Source: an uncultured Helicobacter sp. (GTDB lineage Bacteria > Campylobacterota > Campylobacteria > Campylobacterales > Helicobacteraceae). Taken from it: a stretch of DNA of 64,000 nt. The position numbers and the translations under genes are program-made. How positions within the stretch are numbered: position 1 is the stretch's first letter; each line of letters starts with the position of its first letter. The stretch is taken from contig CALVDZ010000008.1 in the NCBI GenBank assembly GCA_944326445.1, positions 9,532-73,531 of the forward strand. Reading direction: 5' to 3'. Shown here one piece after another: positions 17,424-26,982 of the stretch. The notes under the pieces were generated by a model, which was not told the origin of the DNA, ran no database searches, and worked only from the letters and a program-made list of their open reading frames with translations.

Positions 17424-18800
17424 CTACTGCCCCTCCACAAAGCTTATACTAAGCTCCAAAATCTCTGCGTGCTTGGCGATAAAATCATTAATCTCTTTAA
17501 GCGAGAGGCGAGAGATTTTAGCGATGTCCTTTTTGTGATTATCAAGCGGGAGGTTGCGCATATAGTTCATAAGCTTAGCATTTAGTCGCTGCGAGAGCGT
17601 CTCCTCGCTAAGTGGCTCACTGCCGAGTATGAACGCCTTGGCAGCGTCTAGCTCCTCTTGGGTAATCCCCTTGTCGATAAATTCCCTCATCACTTCCTGC
17701 ACGACTTTCATCGCCTTGTCTTTAGAATCTAGCCCTGTCTGCAGATACCCCACGCCGTAATTCACCAAATCACTCCCGCCTATGATACTAAAATACGCGC
17801 TGTATGCAAGCCCCCGCTTGACGCGCACCTCTTCCATTATGCGCGAGCCAAAGCCCGATGCGCCCAGCACGAAACTCATCACTTTTGTTTTGTAGTTTTC
17901 TTTAACCTTTGCGCCAAAGGGCGAGGCGAAGTGTATGTAGGCTTGCTTGGTTTGCTTGTGTGCGATGATTTCTTTTGGAGTGGTGCGGGGCTTGATATGA
18001 GGTTTGGTGGGCTTGGTGCCTAGGGGTAAGAAACTTAGCTCTTTAGCCAACTGCTCTTTAAGCTCCTTAATCTCCATATCCCCTCCCGCCACGATGATGA
18101 GACGCTCTAGCACGAGGTTTTGGCTCAAATACTGCTCGATATCGCCCAAAGTGATAGAATCCACGCTCTCCTCGCTGCCCATACTCGGGTATTCCATCGG
18201 GGTGTTTTCAAAAAATATGGCATTGAGATTGGTGCGTGCGACATAATCAAAGTCGTTTGCCTTGCGCAAAATCGTGGCTTTAGTGATTTCTTTTACCTTC
18301 ACTAGGCTCTCTTGGGTTGTATTAGGATTTTTTAGCAAATCCACTAGGCAGGCGAGCGCGAAGTCCTTATGCTCGCGCAAAAACGACACATCAAAGCTAA
18401 GGGTTTGCGCGCCTGTGCCCACATCGAGCGTGATGGCTTTGGATTCTAGCTTGTCTGCAAAGGCGATATTGCCTAGCTCCCGCGTGCCCTCATTGAGCAC
18501 TGCCGAGGCGAGATGAGCGAGCCCCGCCTTTGCTTCCTTGGCATTTTTGGGATTTGGCAGAGCATCTTTAGCATTGAGCGCGTCATAGATACTCCCGCCC
18601 CCCTCAAACACAAGCTCGATTTTGCCCACCGGGAGCAAATCGCTCTGCTCAAAAATAAGGGGCACATTCACGCCATTAATCTGCACATACTCTAGGGCAG
18701 AATCTTCAGATTCTATGTAGTTGTTGCTCTTTAACACCATATACAAACCTCCGATAAAAATCAAAAACCCAAACACACCCACATAAAACTTCTTTGGCAT
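17424..18800 (-). CDS. M16-family peptidase-like protein, catalytic motif degenerate
   Basis: 458 residues from the ATG at 18800, which has AAGGA six nt upstream; a TTG at 18806 is the alternative. A single N-terminal membrane anchor (FYVGVFGFLIFIGGLYMVL) is followed by an M16 fold with the usual two halves. Where active M16 enzymes have HXXEH (GLAHFLEH), this protein has GLAHLASAVLNEG, so the Glu and second His are lost. Such proteins normally act as non-catalytic partners of an active M16 subunit. Position (next to mqnC and bamA) matches H. pylori HP0657. Ten bp separate it from mqnC. Confidence 0.85.
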   Translation of the reverse strand: MPKKFYVGVFGFLIFIGGLYMVLKSNNYIESEDSALEYVQINGVNVPLIFEQSDLLPVGKIELVFEGGGSIYDALNAKDALPNPKNAKEAKAGLAHLASAVLNEGTRELGNIAFADKLESKAITLDVGTGAQTLSFDVSFLREHKDFALACLVDLLKNPNTTQESLVKVKEITKATILRKANDFDYVARTNLNAIFFENTPMEYPSMGSEESVDSITLGDIEQYLSQNLVLERLIIVAGGDMEIKELKEQLAKELSFLPLGTKPTKPHIKPRTTPKEIIAHKQTKQAYIHFASPFGAKVKENYKTKVMSFVLGASGFGSRIMEEVRVKRGLAYSAYFSIIGGSDLVNYGVGYLQTGLDSKDKAMKVVQEVMREFIDKGITQEELDAAKAFILGSEPLSEETLSQRLNAKLMNYMRNLPLDNHKKDIAKISRLSLKEINDFIAKHAEILELSISFVEGQ

Positions 18801-18809
18801 TATCAATCC

Positions 18810-19880
18810 TTAGTATCGCTGCAATATCTCATAGGCGGTATTGCGCTTGGCAGGGTGGTAACCTAAGTCTTTGATGAGGGCTATCATTTCTTGTTCATTC
18901 ATCGAGTGGCACGCCCCTGCGGAGGAGACGACATTTTCTTCCATCATCGTGCTGCCCAGATCGTTTGCCCCAAAGAGCAGGGCGAGCTGCCCGATATAGG
19001 AGCCTTGCGTAACCCACGAGCTTTGGATATTAGTGAAGTTGTCTAGGTAGATTCTGCTGCATGCTAAAAGGCGCAAATACCGGTGCGAGCTAGCACATCG
19101 GATATGCGGAAACTCCTCTTTAAGCGGCGTGTTATGAGGCTGAAAGCTCCAGAGGATAAACGCCCTAAAGCCGTGGTATTTGTCTTGGAGATTGCGCAAT
19201 GCCTCCCAATGCGCCACGATATCCTCATCGGATTCCACACTGCCAAACATCATCGTCGCCGTGCCCTTCATACCGATTTTGTGCGCTTCCTCATGCACCT
19301 CTAGCCACTCGCGTGTATCGAGTTTTTTGGGCGCGATGATATCACGCACTCTATCGCTTAGTATCTCCGCGCCAGCACCCGGTACCGAGCTAAGCCCCGC
19401 AGCCTGCAGGCGTCTAAGCACTTCAGGGATAGTGAGTTTAGAAACCTTAGCTATGTAGTTTATCTCGATTGCTGAAAAGCCGTGGATAGTGATTTGTGGG
19501 TATTTTTGGTGTATATGGCGCACGAGATCTTCATACCACTCGATTGTAAGCTTAGGATGCACGCCGCCTTGGAAGAGGATTTGCGTGCCACCGATGGCGA
19601 TGAGCTCCTCTATCTTGGTATCAATCTCATCAAAGCTGAGTATATACACGCCCTCCTCGTTTATGCGCCGCTTAAACGCGCAAAATTTGCAATCCACCCA
19701 GCAAATATTGGTGTAGTTGATATTCCTATCCACTACAAAAGTGATGGTTTGGCTCGGATGGAGCGTGTCGCGAATCTGCGTGGCGCGTATGCCTAGATCT
19801 TTTAGCGAAGCGTTTTTCATCAAATCCAAAATCTCATCATTGCTCACGCGCTTTTTGGTAAGCGTGGGTGTCTCGCTCAT
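18810..19880 (-). CDS. mqnC: Cyclic dehypoxanthinyl futalosine synthase MqnC (radical SAM)
   Basis: 356 residues. Radical-SAM enzyme of the futalosine menaquinone pathway; it cyclises dehypoxanthine futalosine. The CXXXCXXC cluster motif is seen in NICWVDCKFCAFKRR, and GGVHPKLTIEWYEDL, PGAGAEILSDRVRD and GSTMMEENVVSSAGA are typical of the MqnC/MqnE/CofH group. MtnN at 48118-48837 supplies the preceding hydrolase step in this pathway. Start ATG follows AAGGAGGC; part of the M16-mqnC-bamA minus-strand run. H. pylori counterpart HP0656. Confidence 0.95.
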   Translation of the reverse strand: MSETPTLTKKRVSNDEILDLMKNASLKDLGIRATQIRDTLHPSQTITFVVDRNINYTNICWVDCKFCAFKRRINEEGVYILSFDEIDTKIEELIAIGGTQILFQGGVHPKLTIEWYEDLVRHIHQKYPQITIHGFSAIEINYIAKVSKLTIPEVLRRLQAAGLSSVPGAGAEILSDRVRDIIAPKKLDTREWLEVHEEAHKIGMKGTATMMFGSVESDEDIVAHWEALRNLQDKYHGFRAFILWSFQPHNTPLKEEFPHIRCASSHRYLRLLACSRIYLDNFTNIQSSWVTQGSYIGQLALLFGANDLGSTMMEENVVSSAGACHSMNEQEMIALIKDLGYHPAKRNTAYEILQRY

Positions 19881-19901
19881 ACTGCCTCCTTGTGAGGGGA
19901 T

Positions 19902-22187
19902 CTAAAACCTCGTCCCCATGGTAAATTCAAATGTTGAAGTGAAATCGTTTGGCGCGGGATTGATGGCTCGTGGGAAGACAAGCACCAGCGGTCCGATAGG
20001 GCTCACCCACTCTATGGCTAATCCCCACGACTGCCGCACCGTCTCATTGATAGAATCCACGCCTATCATACCATAATCATAAAAGACAGCTAGGCGCATT
20101 TGGGCTTTTTCTAGGATTCCATAGCTTAGCTCTAGGGAGTTTGTCATCATATAGTCACCGCCTATGCGGATACCTTGGGGATAGCCACTCGTATAATAGC
20201 GCGGCGTGAGGGAGCTAATCTGATAGCCTCGCACACTCGTGATACCCCCCATATAAAACTTACTCGTGATAGGCGCGTAGCCCTGATCGATGATCATACC
20301 TGCTTGCATTTTATAGCGCGCGATCAGATCCAGCCCTATGAGGCTCTTTAGGTGCTTATAGCCCGCAAATTTTCCATAGATTTTGGTGTATTTTTCCTCG
20401 CCGCCAAGCCCGGCGTATTCGATATAAGCCGAAGCAATGATACCATTTTTGGGGAAGTAGTAGTCATCGGTGTTGTCAAAATAGATACTTGGGCTAATCG
20501 CGCTTTTTAGTGGCGCATCAAGCGGGGTTATACCGCTTTTGTAAGCTTCTTGAAAATACTGCTTGTAGGCTTGTTCTGTGGCTTCTTGATAAAATCCTAA
20601 AATCCTCGTGGTGCTCAGCGTATAGCCCAAAGACACTCTAAAAGTATCGGTGATGAGGCGTCCGAAATTCACACTTCCGCCGACAGTCTGCTCACGATAA
20701 TCCCAGTTCCAATAAGTCGAGACAAACGCGCTCACAGATTCACTATATTCAGAATCTAAAATGCGCGGGTTGGTTAGCGTGAGGTTAAAAAGCTGCCTAC
20801 GATAGGACCAATCCACATACAGCTGCCCGCTATGCCCTGTCCCAAAGAGATTGCGCTCTCTGATAGAGGCATTTATCATCAGCCTATCATAGCTCCCATA
20901 CCCAAAGCCAAACATCAGCTCGCCCGTGCGCGCCTCCTCCACACTCACGAGCAAATCCATAGAATCTTCACTGACCCTTCTCTCCTCAATCTCGACTTTG
21001 TTAAAATACCCCAAGCGTTTGAGGGCGTTCTCAGAGCGGCGGAGTTGGGAGAGGGAGTATTCATCACCGGGAGCTAGGAGGAGCTCGCGACGGATGATTT
21101 TATCTGCAGTGCGGGTGTTGCCCGTGATAATCACATCATTGATTTTTACCTTTTGCCCTATTTGCACATAGTAGATGACCTTGACTTCAGAATCTGTAGT
21201 GTTTTTGTCCAAATCTGGCGATACGCGTGTGAAAGCATAGCCTAGATCTGCGACTTCTTGCTTGATAATCTCCATATCCGCGCGCAAATTCTCAATGTTA
21301 AAATAGTCTTTTTGTTGAATCTTGAGTTTTTTTAGGAGTTTTTCTTCCGAGATGACGGGCGATTGGAGCACGACTTTGACTTCTGAGATTTTGTATCGCT
21401 CGCCCTCCTCTATTTTGTAATAAAGCTGCGCACTATGATCGTTAAAATCCGCTTCCAAAAACGCCGGGGACACGCTCGCGTCTAAAAAGCCTTTGCGCAT
21501 ATAGGCATCTTGGATTCTCGCACCATCAAATTCTAGATCGTTGAGCTTGAGTTTGCCATCATTGCGCCCCCAGAGCCACCCGGCAAACTGCTTTTCTCTA
21601 TTGGCAGCGAGCTCTTGGACTTCACTCACGCTAAGCTTTTTGCGCCCCTCATAATGGGCTTTGGTGATGATGATATTTTCGCCTTGATTGACATTGAGCG
21701 TGATCGCATACGCGCCATCACTCCCCACGGGCGTGATTTCCTCTTGGATCACGCTGCCATAGTAGCCTTGGTATTCTAAAATCGTCTTGATGATGAGCTT
21801 GGCGCGCTCTAGCTTGATTTCATCGTAGCTATCGCCCTTTTTGATACCAATTTGGCTATAAAGCGTTTCTTTTTCTTGCTCACTGCCATAGCCCTTTATC
21901 TCGACGCTAGCGATTTTGGGGCGTTGTTTAAAGTGAAAAGTCAAAACCCCATTATCAAAAGTCGCATAAATATCCTCAAAATATCCTTGTTTGAAAAACG
22001 CGACAATCGCCTCATCGACTTTATCCACATCAAGTGTATCGCCGGGCTTTAGCTTGGAGATTTCTGCAGCGAGGGTATCGGATATAGAGGTGCTGCCCTC
22101 ATAGTGTATCGCGGTGATTTGCGCGCTATGGGCTACTCCCACACAGAGCACAAATAGCACCAAAAGTAGTTTTGGATAGGTTTTCAT
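19902..22187 (-). CDS. bamA: Outer membrane protein assembly factor BamA
   Basis: 761 residues with a signal peptide (MKTYPKLLLVLFVLCVGVAHSA). Five POTRA repeats fill roughly residues 22-370 and are followed by the 16-stranded barrel. The lid-lock loop motif VRGYQ is near residue 650, and the protein ends EFTMGTRF with the terminal Phe of BAM substrates. Inserts beta-barrel proteins, such as the MOMP encoded at 53.7 kb, into the outer membrane. The 260-bp spacer before it is shared with the divergent gdhA promoter. H. pylori counterpart HP0655. Confidence 0.96.
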   Translation of the reverse strand: MKTYPKLLLVLFVLCVGVAHSAQITAIHYEGSTSISDTLAAEISKLKPGDTLDVDKVDEAIVAFFKQGYFEDIYATFDNGVLTFHFKQRPKIASVEIKGYGSEQEKETLYSQIGIKKGDSYDEIKLERAKLIIKTILEYQGYYGSVIQEEITPVGSDGAYAITLNVNQGENIIITKAHYEGRKKLSVSEVQELAANREKQFAGWLWGRNDGKLKLNDLEFDGARIQDAYMRKGFLDASVSPAFLEADFNDHSAQLYYKIEEGERYKISEVKVVLQSPVISEEKLLKKLKIQQKDYFNIENLRADMEIIKQEVADLGYAFTRVSPDLDKNTTDSEVKVIYYVQIGQKVKINDVIITGNTRTADKIIRRELLLAPGDEYSLSQLRRSENALKRLGYFNKVEIEERRVSEDSMDLLVSVEEARTGELMFGFGYGSYDRLMINASIRERNLFGTGHSGQLYVDWSYRRQLFNLTLTNPRILDSEYSESVSAFVSTYWNWDYREQTVGGSVNFGRLITDTFRVSLGYTLSTTRILGFYQEATEQAYKQYFQEAYKSGITPLDAPLKSAISPSIYFDNTDDYYFPKNGIIASAYIEYAGLGGEEKYTKIYGKFAGYKHLKSLIGLDLIARYKMQAGMIIDQGYAPITSKFYMGGITSVRGYQISSLTPRYYTSGYPQGIRIGGDYMMTNSLELSYGILEKAQMRLAVFYDYGMIGVDSINETVRQSWGLAIEWVSPIGPLVLVFPRAINPAPNDFTSTFEFTMGTRF

Positions 22188-22446
22188 ACGATTTTTATAC
22201 GCTCTTTTAAATTTCTATTAATTTTGCACAAACAAGGGGCGAATTATACTTGAAAAATCGTAAAAAACAAATGCTTGGTATAAATTGTTTCATATATGCC
22301 ACATATGCCCAAAAATTCCCCAAAATTCCGACCCGCTTGACTTGACAACTAAAAAATACGATAGAATGCGAGAGCTTGCTCTCCGAAAATGATAGGTTTC
22401 TAGCAAAGGGACGAGGACAAGCGAATAAACAACTAAGGAGAGCATT

Positions 22447-23799
22447 ATGTCATATGCACAAGAAGTTTTGGCTAAAGTAAGAGCGAACTATCCTTCACAG
22501 GTGTTGTTTCATCAGGCGGTAGAAGAGGTTTTAGAATCTCTCAAACCAGAGCTTGAGAAAAATACAAAATACCAACAAAATGCTATCTTAGAGCGTCTTG
22601 TAGTGCCAGATCGTGAGATTCACTTCCGCGTGAGCTGGGTGGATGATGCGGGCAAGGTGCAAGTCAATCGCGCATATAGAATCGAGTTTAACGCAGCCAT
22701 TGGTCCATACAAAGGCGGTTTGCGATTCCACCCAAGTGTGAATGAAGGCGTGATCAAATTTTTGGGATTTGAGCAGATTTTCAAAAACTCCCTCACAACG
22801 CTTGCTATGGGCGGAGGCAAGGGCGGAAGCGACTTCGATCCCAAGGGCAAAAGCGATGGCGAGATTATGAGATTTTGCCAAGCATTTATGAATGAGCTCT
22901 ACAGGCATATCGGCGCCACTACCGATGTCCCCGCAGGCGATATCGGTGTCGGTGGGCGCGAGATTGGCTACCTCTTTGGGCAATACAGAAAGCTCACCAA
23001 CAGATTTGATGGCGTGCTCACAGGCAAGGCTCTCGCGTGGGGCGGAAGCTTGGTGAGGACGGAGGCGACTGGCTATGGCTGCGTGTATTTCGCACAAGAG
23101 ATGCTAAAAGCGCGCGGCGAGAGCCTAGAGGGCAAAGTCTGCACCGTTTCAGGCAGCGGCAATGTCGCCATCTACACCGTCGAAAAACTCCAGCAACTCG
23201 GCGCAAAGCCCGTAACCGTGAGCGATTCTAAAGGTATGGTTTATGACAAAGAGGGTATCGATCTCGCACTGCTCAAAGAGATAAAAGAAGTCAGACGCGC
23301 CTCGCTTGAAGAATACGCCGCTAAGAGAAGTAGCGCGGTTTATACAAAAGCGAGTGATTACAAGCCCGGCACTAATGGCGTGTGGGCGATTCCTTGCTTT
23401 GCGGCTTTCCCTAGTGCGACACAAAATGAGCTAAGCCTAGAAGACGCTAAGACATTGCTCCAAAATGGCTGCCAATGCGTGAGCGAGGGGGCTAATATGC
23501 CTTCTACTATCGAGGCGGTGCATCACTTTATCCAAGCAAAAATCTGCTATGGTCCGGGCAAGGCGGCAAACGCTGGCGGCGTGGCAGTGAGCGGACTAGA
23601 AATGGCGCAAAATGCGAGTATGAATCCTTGGAGTTTTGAGGTAGTTGATGAGAGACTTCAGGGAATTATGAGAAGCATTTTCACAAACGCAAGTCAGACT
23701 GCAGCGGAGTTTGGCGAGCCTACAAACCTCGTGCTTGGCGCAAATATCGCGGGCTTTAGAAAAGTCGCCAACGCGATGATTGATCAGGGCGTGTTTTAA
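22447..23799 (+). CDS. gdhA: NADP-type glutamate dehydrogenase GdhA
   Basis: 450 residues, typical hexameric GDH. Interconverts glutamate with 2-oxoglutarate and ammonia. Seen: KGGLRFHPSVNEGVIKFLGFEQ, the signature LAMGGGKGGSDFDPKGKSD with catalytic Lys, DVPAGDIGVGGREIG, and the dinucleotide motif VSGSGNVAIY. ATG after AAGGAGAGC. Upstream, TTGACA (22342-22347) and TAGAAT (22362-22367) are promoter-like, though the 14-bp spacing is short. Single-gene unit followed by 1.28 kb of repeats. Confidence 0.96.
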   Translation: MSYAQEVLAKVRANYPSQVLFHQAVEEVLESLKPELEKNTKYQQNAILERLVVPDREIHFRVSWVDDAGKVQVNRAYRIEFNAAIGPYKGGLRFHPSVNEGVIKFLGFEQIFKNSLTTLAMGGGKGGSDFDPKGKSDGEIMRFCQAFMNELYRHIGATTDVPAGDIGVGGREIGYLFGQYRKLTNRFDGVLTGKALAWGGSLVRTEATGYGCVYFAQEMLKARGESLEGKVCTVSGSGNVAIYTVEKLQQLGAKPVTVSDSKGMVYDKEGIDLALLKEIKEVRRASLEEYAAKRSSAVYTKASDYKPGTNGVWAIPCFAAFPSATQNELSLEDAKTLLQNGCQCVSEGANMPSTIEAVHHFIQAKICYGPGKAANAGGVAVSGLEMAQNASMNPWSFEVVDERLQGIMRSIFTNASQTAAEFGEPTNLVLGANIAGFRKVANAMIDQGVF

Positions 23800-23943
23800 T
23801 CACACCCCCTTAGGGCTTTGGCTCTTAAGCCAAGGCTTTGGGGCAAAGCAAAGCATACAAGAAAACGCGACTTTCACACACTCCTTATTTGTGCTGATAT
23901 TTACACACAACCACCAATTAGCGTTTATAAAATCTAAATAACT

Positions 23944-24113
23944 CACAGAATCCACTGCTTCAAAAAACCTTATCAAGACTTTGCCAAATATCAATAGTGC
24001 GTGCGTAAGCACGAGGCCTAAGCGCAATTGCAAAATTGCGCCATTTTTGCGGAGCAAAAATCAAATAAAATGTGTAGCGCGTCAGCGCATACCGCCCCTC
24101 GCCCGCTTCGTAG
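23944..24113 (+). repeat. Family R3 dispersed repeat
   Basis: About 170 bp: CTTCAAAAAACCTTATCAAG, then GCCAAATATCAATAGTGCGTGCGTAAGCACGAG, a hairpin GCGCAATTGCAAAATTGCGC, and TGTAGCGCGTCAGCGCATAC ... CTCGCCCGCTTCGT. Related copies occur at 24590-24770 (inverted), 46170-46360, 50500-50640 (partial) and 53275-53355 (inverted, partial). Hairpin sequences vary between copies. No protein is supported in 23800-25078; open frames there are by-products of the repeats. Confidence 0.8.
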
Positions 24114-24117
24114 GTTG

Positions 24118-24425
24118 GATTCTAAATCTCTTAGAGATTCTGTGCGTCTTTTAGAATCTCCGCGCTAGATTCTGTAAATGTTTTGGATTCTGAATCTACT
24201 TTGAATGTTGTGCTCTCTACATTTGCTTTTATAGATTCTGTAATCGTCTTTGAATCTGTTGGGCTAGATTCTGTAAATGCCCTAGACTCTGTATTGCCTA
24301 GATTCTGTTTTTGCTCATTTTTTAGAATCTCTTTAGATTCTGTGCTTCCTAGAATCTCCGCACTAGATTCTGTAGTTTCTAAGTTTCTTAGACTCGCATT
24401 CTCACGAATACTTTCTAATTTTTTT
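24118..24425 (+). repeat. Dense array of AGAATCT/AGATTCT heptamers
   Basis: I count ten exact AGAATCT or AGATTCT heptamers in 24121-24420, in both orientations, separated by 10-60 bp of non-repeated DNA, plus near-matches such as GAATCTG. Similar runs occur at 17085-17180, 38380-38640, 46545-46700 and 53140-53400. There is no tandem unit and no conserved frame, so this is a dispersed-word array rather than a gene or a CRISPR. Confidence 0.8.
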
Positions 24426-24429
24426 TAGA

Positions 24430-24770
24430 ATCTCGTGTTTGCGCAAAAAGAAAAGGGGTTTCCCCTCTCCCCGCTCTCCCCAGCCCCGAAAAGAATAAAG
24501 CGCCGCTTTTTCTTTTCGGCAATCGGGGAGAGTGTCTCGCTATATCCGCTTCTAGCGCAATCGTTGCGGAGGCACTCCTGCCTCCTTTTTCCAACGATTG
24601 CACACCACGAAGCGGGCGAGGGGTGGTTGGTGCTATCGCACCTACATATTGATTTGATTTTTGCTCCGCAAAAATGGCGCAATTTTGCAATTGCGCTCGG
24701 CTCGTGCTTACGCACGCACTATTGATATTTGGCAAAGCCTTGATAAGGTTTTTTGAAGTGGTGGATTGCG
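24430..24770 (-). repeat. Family R3/R4 composite repeat, inverted
   Basis: Reverse-complement counterpart of 46170-46545. It shares the block GGGGAGAGCGGGGAGAGGGG with its CCCC-rich partner, AGTGCCTCCGCAACGATTGCG, TTTTCGGGGCTGGGGAGAG, and the R3 end with GTGCGTGCGTAAGCACGAGC. The cytosine-rich arm at 24460-24490 and guanine-rich runs in the other copy make strong local hairpins likely. Confidence 0.8.
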
Positions 24771-24851
24771 TGAGTTGTTTAGATTCTGAACTAGATTCTG
24801 AATCTGCACGAGATTCTGTCAGACTAGATTCTAGGCTTTCTTTAGATTCTG

Positions 24852-25051
24852 AATCTGCCTTACATTCCGCGCTTGGCTTTGCCTCACTTGGTGTGGATTC
24901 TGTGGGGCTACCAACACAAACAAAAAAATTAGTCATTGCGGTGTGGCTGTGTAAGCTTTGCGGATTTTTTGGAAGGTTAGCGGACTTGGCGTCCGTGCCT
25001 TCCGAAAAATCCGCAATCTTATCGCATTGCATACCCAAGGAGCCATTTTCC
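24852..25051 (+). repeat. Family R2b dispersed repeat
   Basis: Same outer ends as R2a (GCGCTTGGCTTTGCC ... AAACAAAAAAATTAGTCATTGCGGTG and ACCCAAGGAGCCATTTTCC) but a different core. Arms GCGGATTTTTTGGAAGG / CCTTCCGAAAAATCCGC enclose an inner GCGGACTTGGCGTCCG hairpin. The core is almost identical to that at 62155-62270 inside rnpB, and related to the inverted copy at 45938-46112. Confidence 0.85.
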
Positions 25052-25078
25052 CTGCACACAAAAGCCAAATTTTAGAGC

Positions 25079-25732
25079 CTAGATTCTAAGACTCTCCACC
25101 GCCTTGGCATAATCCTCCGCGCCAAAGATATAGCTTCCTGCTACCACCATATCCGCCCCGCTTTCTTTGATGAGCGCGATATTCTCCGCACTAATGCCGC
25201 CATCGACTTCTATGAGGCATTGGGGGCTAAGCTCATCGCGCAAAGTGCGCAAATCGCGCAGTTTTTGCAAGCTATATGGGATAAACTTCTGCCCGCCAAA
25301 GCCCGGATTGACGCTCATCAGCAGCACCAAATCTAGCTTTGGCAAAATATAGCGTAGAGATTCTAGGCTCGTGTGCGGGTTTAGCACCACGCCGGCTTTG
25401 ATGCCTTGGGATTTGATCTCCTCTATCAGCCTATCGAGATGGCACACTTCCTCCATATGCACGCTCAAAAACGCGGGCTTAAGCGGTGCAAAGAGCTTGA
25501 CAAAAAATTCACTATTGCGCGTCATCAGATGGATATCGAGCGGTTTGGTAGCGATTTGGGCGATTTTCTCCACCACAAGCGGTCCTATCGTGAGGTTTGG
25601 CACAAAATGCCCATCCATCACATCGATATGCAGATAATCACATCGCGTCGCACAGATAGCCTCCACCTCCCGCTTAAGATTGAGAAAATCCGCCGAGAGC
25701 AGGCTGGGAGCGACGAGCATCGTGGGTTTCAT
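25079..25732 (-). CDS. rpe: Ribulose-phosphate 3-epimerase Rpe
   Basis: 217 residues from the ATG at 25732 (AAGGAC nine nt upstream); the frame is open to 25765 but that longer start lacks an SD. TIM-barrel epimerase interconverting ribulose-5-P and xylulose-5-P. Seen: MLVAPSLLSADFLNL, HIDVMDGHFVPNLTIGP, VLLMSVNPGFGGQKFIP and IEVDGGISAENI, which hold the catalytic Asp pair and metal ligands. Preceded by a 78-codon gene and the exonuclease gene on the same strand. Confidence 0.96.
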   Translation of the reverse strand: MKPTMLVAPSLLSADFLNLKREVEAICATRCDYLHIDVMDGHFVPNLTIGPLVVEKIAQIATKPLDIHLMTRNSEFFVKLFAPLKPAFLSVHMEEVCHLDRLIEEIKSQGIKAGVVLNPHTSLESLRYILPKLDLVLLMSVNPGFGGQKFIPYSLQKLRDLRTLRDELSPQCLIEVDGGISAENIALIKESGADMVVAGSYIFGAEDYAKAVESLRI

Positions 25733-25780
25733 AATGTGTCCTTGTGGTGTGAGATTTGCGCGCATTGTAGCATTTTTGCC

Positions 25781-26017
25781 CTAATCCTTAGCACTCAAGC
25801 CTTTTAGCCAATCGGAGTGCTGGGCGATAGGATCTTTTTGCAGCAGGCTATCACGCAGAGATTCTAACTCCTCGCTTTCTAAAAGCCGCATAATCTCGGG
25901 ATTCAAACGCGTGGTGTGCGCGCCCACACTTAGGGTGTTTAGCAGAGATTCTATCTCGCTAATGAGTGCGCCCTTAGTCGTAATCTCGCCATTTTTGGTT
26001 GTGTATGGAGTGTCCAT
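25781..26017 (-). CDS. Small hypothetical protein
   Basis: 78 residues, ATG with AAAGGCGGG upstream. Mostly helical and charged (ISEIESLLNTLSVG, LRDSLLQKDPIAQHSDWLKGLSAKD), with no membrane segment or signal. It sits 16 bp downstream of the exonuclease gene and 48 bp upstream of rpe, so it is probably co-transcribed. No family recognised. Gene-like spacing and an SD are the main support. Confidence 0.6.
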   Translation of the reverse strand: MDTPYTTKNGEITTKGALISEIESLLNTLSVGAHTTRLNPEIMRLLESEELESLRDSLLQKDPIAQHSDWLKGLSAKD

Positions 26018-26033
26018 TGCCCGCCTTTAGAAT

Positions 26034-26906
26034 CTAGCTTCTATCAGAATCTAGCTCTGCTAGCTCTTGTGTGATTTGTGTGTCAAAAGATTCAAAATAG
26101 CCCTGATTTTGTGGGATCTTTGCCCTAAACTCCTCCAAAATCGCTCCATAATCGCTGACAAGCAGTTCGCCCTTTAGCAGCAAATATTTGAGATAGAGCC
26201 AATAGGTATTGAGCACATCGCTTTGGCAGTATTCTTGTATCTTCTCTAGTGCCTCCTTACGCGTGAGACTAGGGCTAAAAAACACCTCATACACCTGCGA
26301 GCCACTCATATCGTATTTGCCCACGATCCCACACATCTTGCACACAGAATCTAAGCTAAGTCCGCGCACCGCCCCAAATCCCCCTAGGCTATCGAGCAAA
26401 TCCGTGTGGAATCGCTCGCTGTAGCGTTGGCGGTAGTTTTCCCATTTGTTTTTATTAGCCTGTGGATTATCTGTCTCAAAATACGCGTGTGCTTGGATAC
26501 GATAGCGCATAGCACGCAGAGTGAGTGCCACCATATCAAAGCCCCTGCCATTAAAGCTCACAAGGCTTGGTTGCTTGGCATTAAACCATTCCCAAAAATC
26601 TCTGAGGATTCCAGATTCTAAACCATCAAGCGTTTGTGAATCTAGCTCCCCACTCTCTTTGGCAAACCTCTCGCCTGCCTTCAGCCCGAAGTTACCCACC
26701 TTGATAAAATGCCCAAAATCATCGCATAGCACGCTTGAGATACTAATGATACGATGAAAAGGAATGGGCAAAAACTCCGAGCCGCTTTTTTGGGCTTGGT
26801 GGGCAAAGGCTTGGGTGCAAATCTCCACCGCACTTCCGCTAAAGCCAAAAGTTTGGGCGAGTAGGTGGGTATCAGGGATCGTCTCGATATCAAAGACACA
26901 AATCAT
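26034..26906 (-). CDS. Predicted 3'-5' exonuclease (PolB-like DnaQ fold)
   Basis: 290 residues, ATG after GAGGAGA. Starts MICVFDIETIPD, the ExoI DXE motif of DnaQ-like exonucleases. Later come VSFNGRGFDMVALTLRAMRYRI (ExoII region with Asp), HTDLLDSLGGFGAVRGLSLDSVCKMCGIVGK and CQSDVLNTYWLYLKYLL (ExoIII-type YxxxD variant with Asp). This matches the family of stand-alone predicted DNA-polymerase-B-like exonucleases. The role in repair or RNA turnover is not known. Confidence 0.85.
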   Translation of the reverse strand: MICVFDIETIPDTHLLAQTFGFSGSAVEICTQAFAHQAQKSGSEFLPIPFHRIISISSVLCDDFGHFIKVGNFGLKAGERFAKESGELDSQTLDGLESGILRDFWEWFNAKQPSLVSFNGRGFDMVALTLRAMRYRIQAHAYFETDNPQANKNKWENYRQRYSERFHTDLLDSLGGFGAVRGLSLDSVCKMCGIVGKYDMSGSQVYEVFFSPSLTRKEALEKIQEYCQSDVLNTYWLYLKYLLLKGELLVSDYGAILEEFRAKIPQNQGYFESFDTQITQELAELDSDRS

Positions 26907-26982
26907 TTAAGTCTCCTCACACGCGATATAGGATACAATCAAACTCCACAATTGTAACAAAGTCAGCATAAAAGGAAGCAAA

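Noticed and set aside
24118..24425. CRISPR-like array
   Set aside because: Repeated word is only 7 bp, occurs in both orientations, spacing is irregular and no cas genes are present.
24415..25068. 217-residue open frame on the minus strand, and 24183-24428 / 24674-25075 on plus
   Set aside because: They run through R3/R4 and R2b repeats and heptamer arrays, giving Ser/Glu/Lys-rich strings (SESKESLESS) without domains. AGAATCT lacks stops in the frames used, so long frames arise by chance.
23800..25078. Insertion sequence or prophage remnant
   Set aside because: No transposase, integrase or terminal repeats with duplication could be read; the stretch is resolved into repeat families instead.
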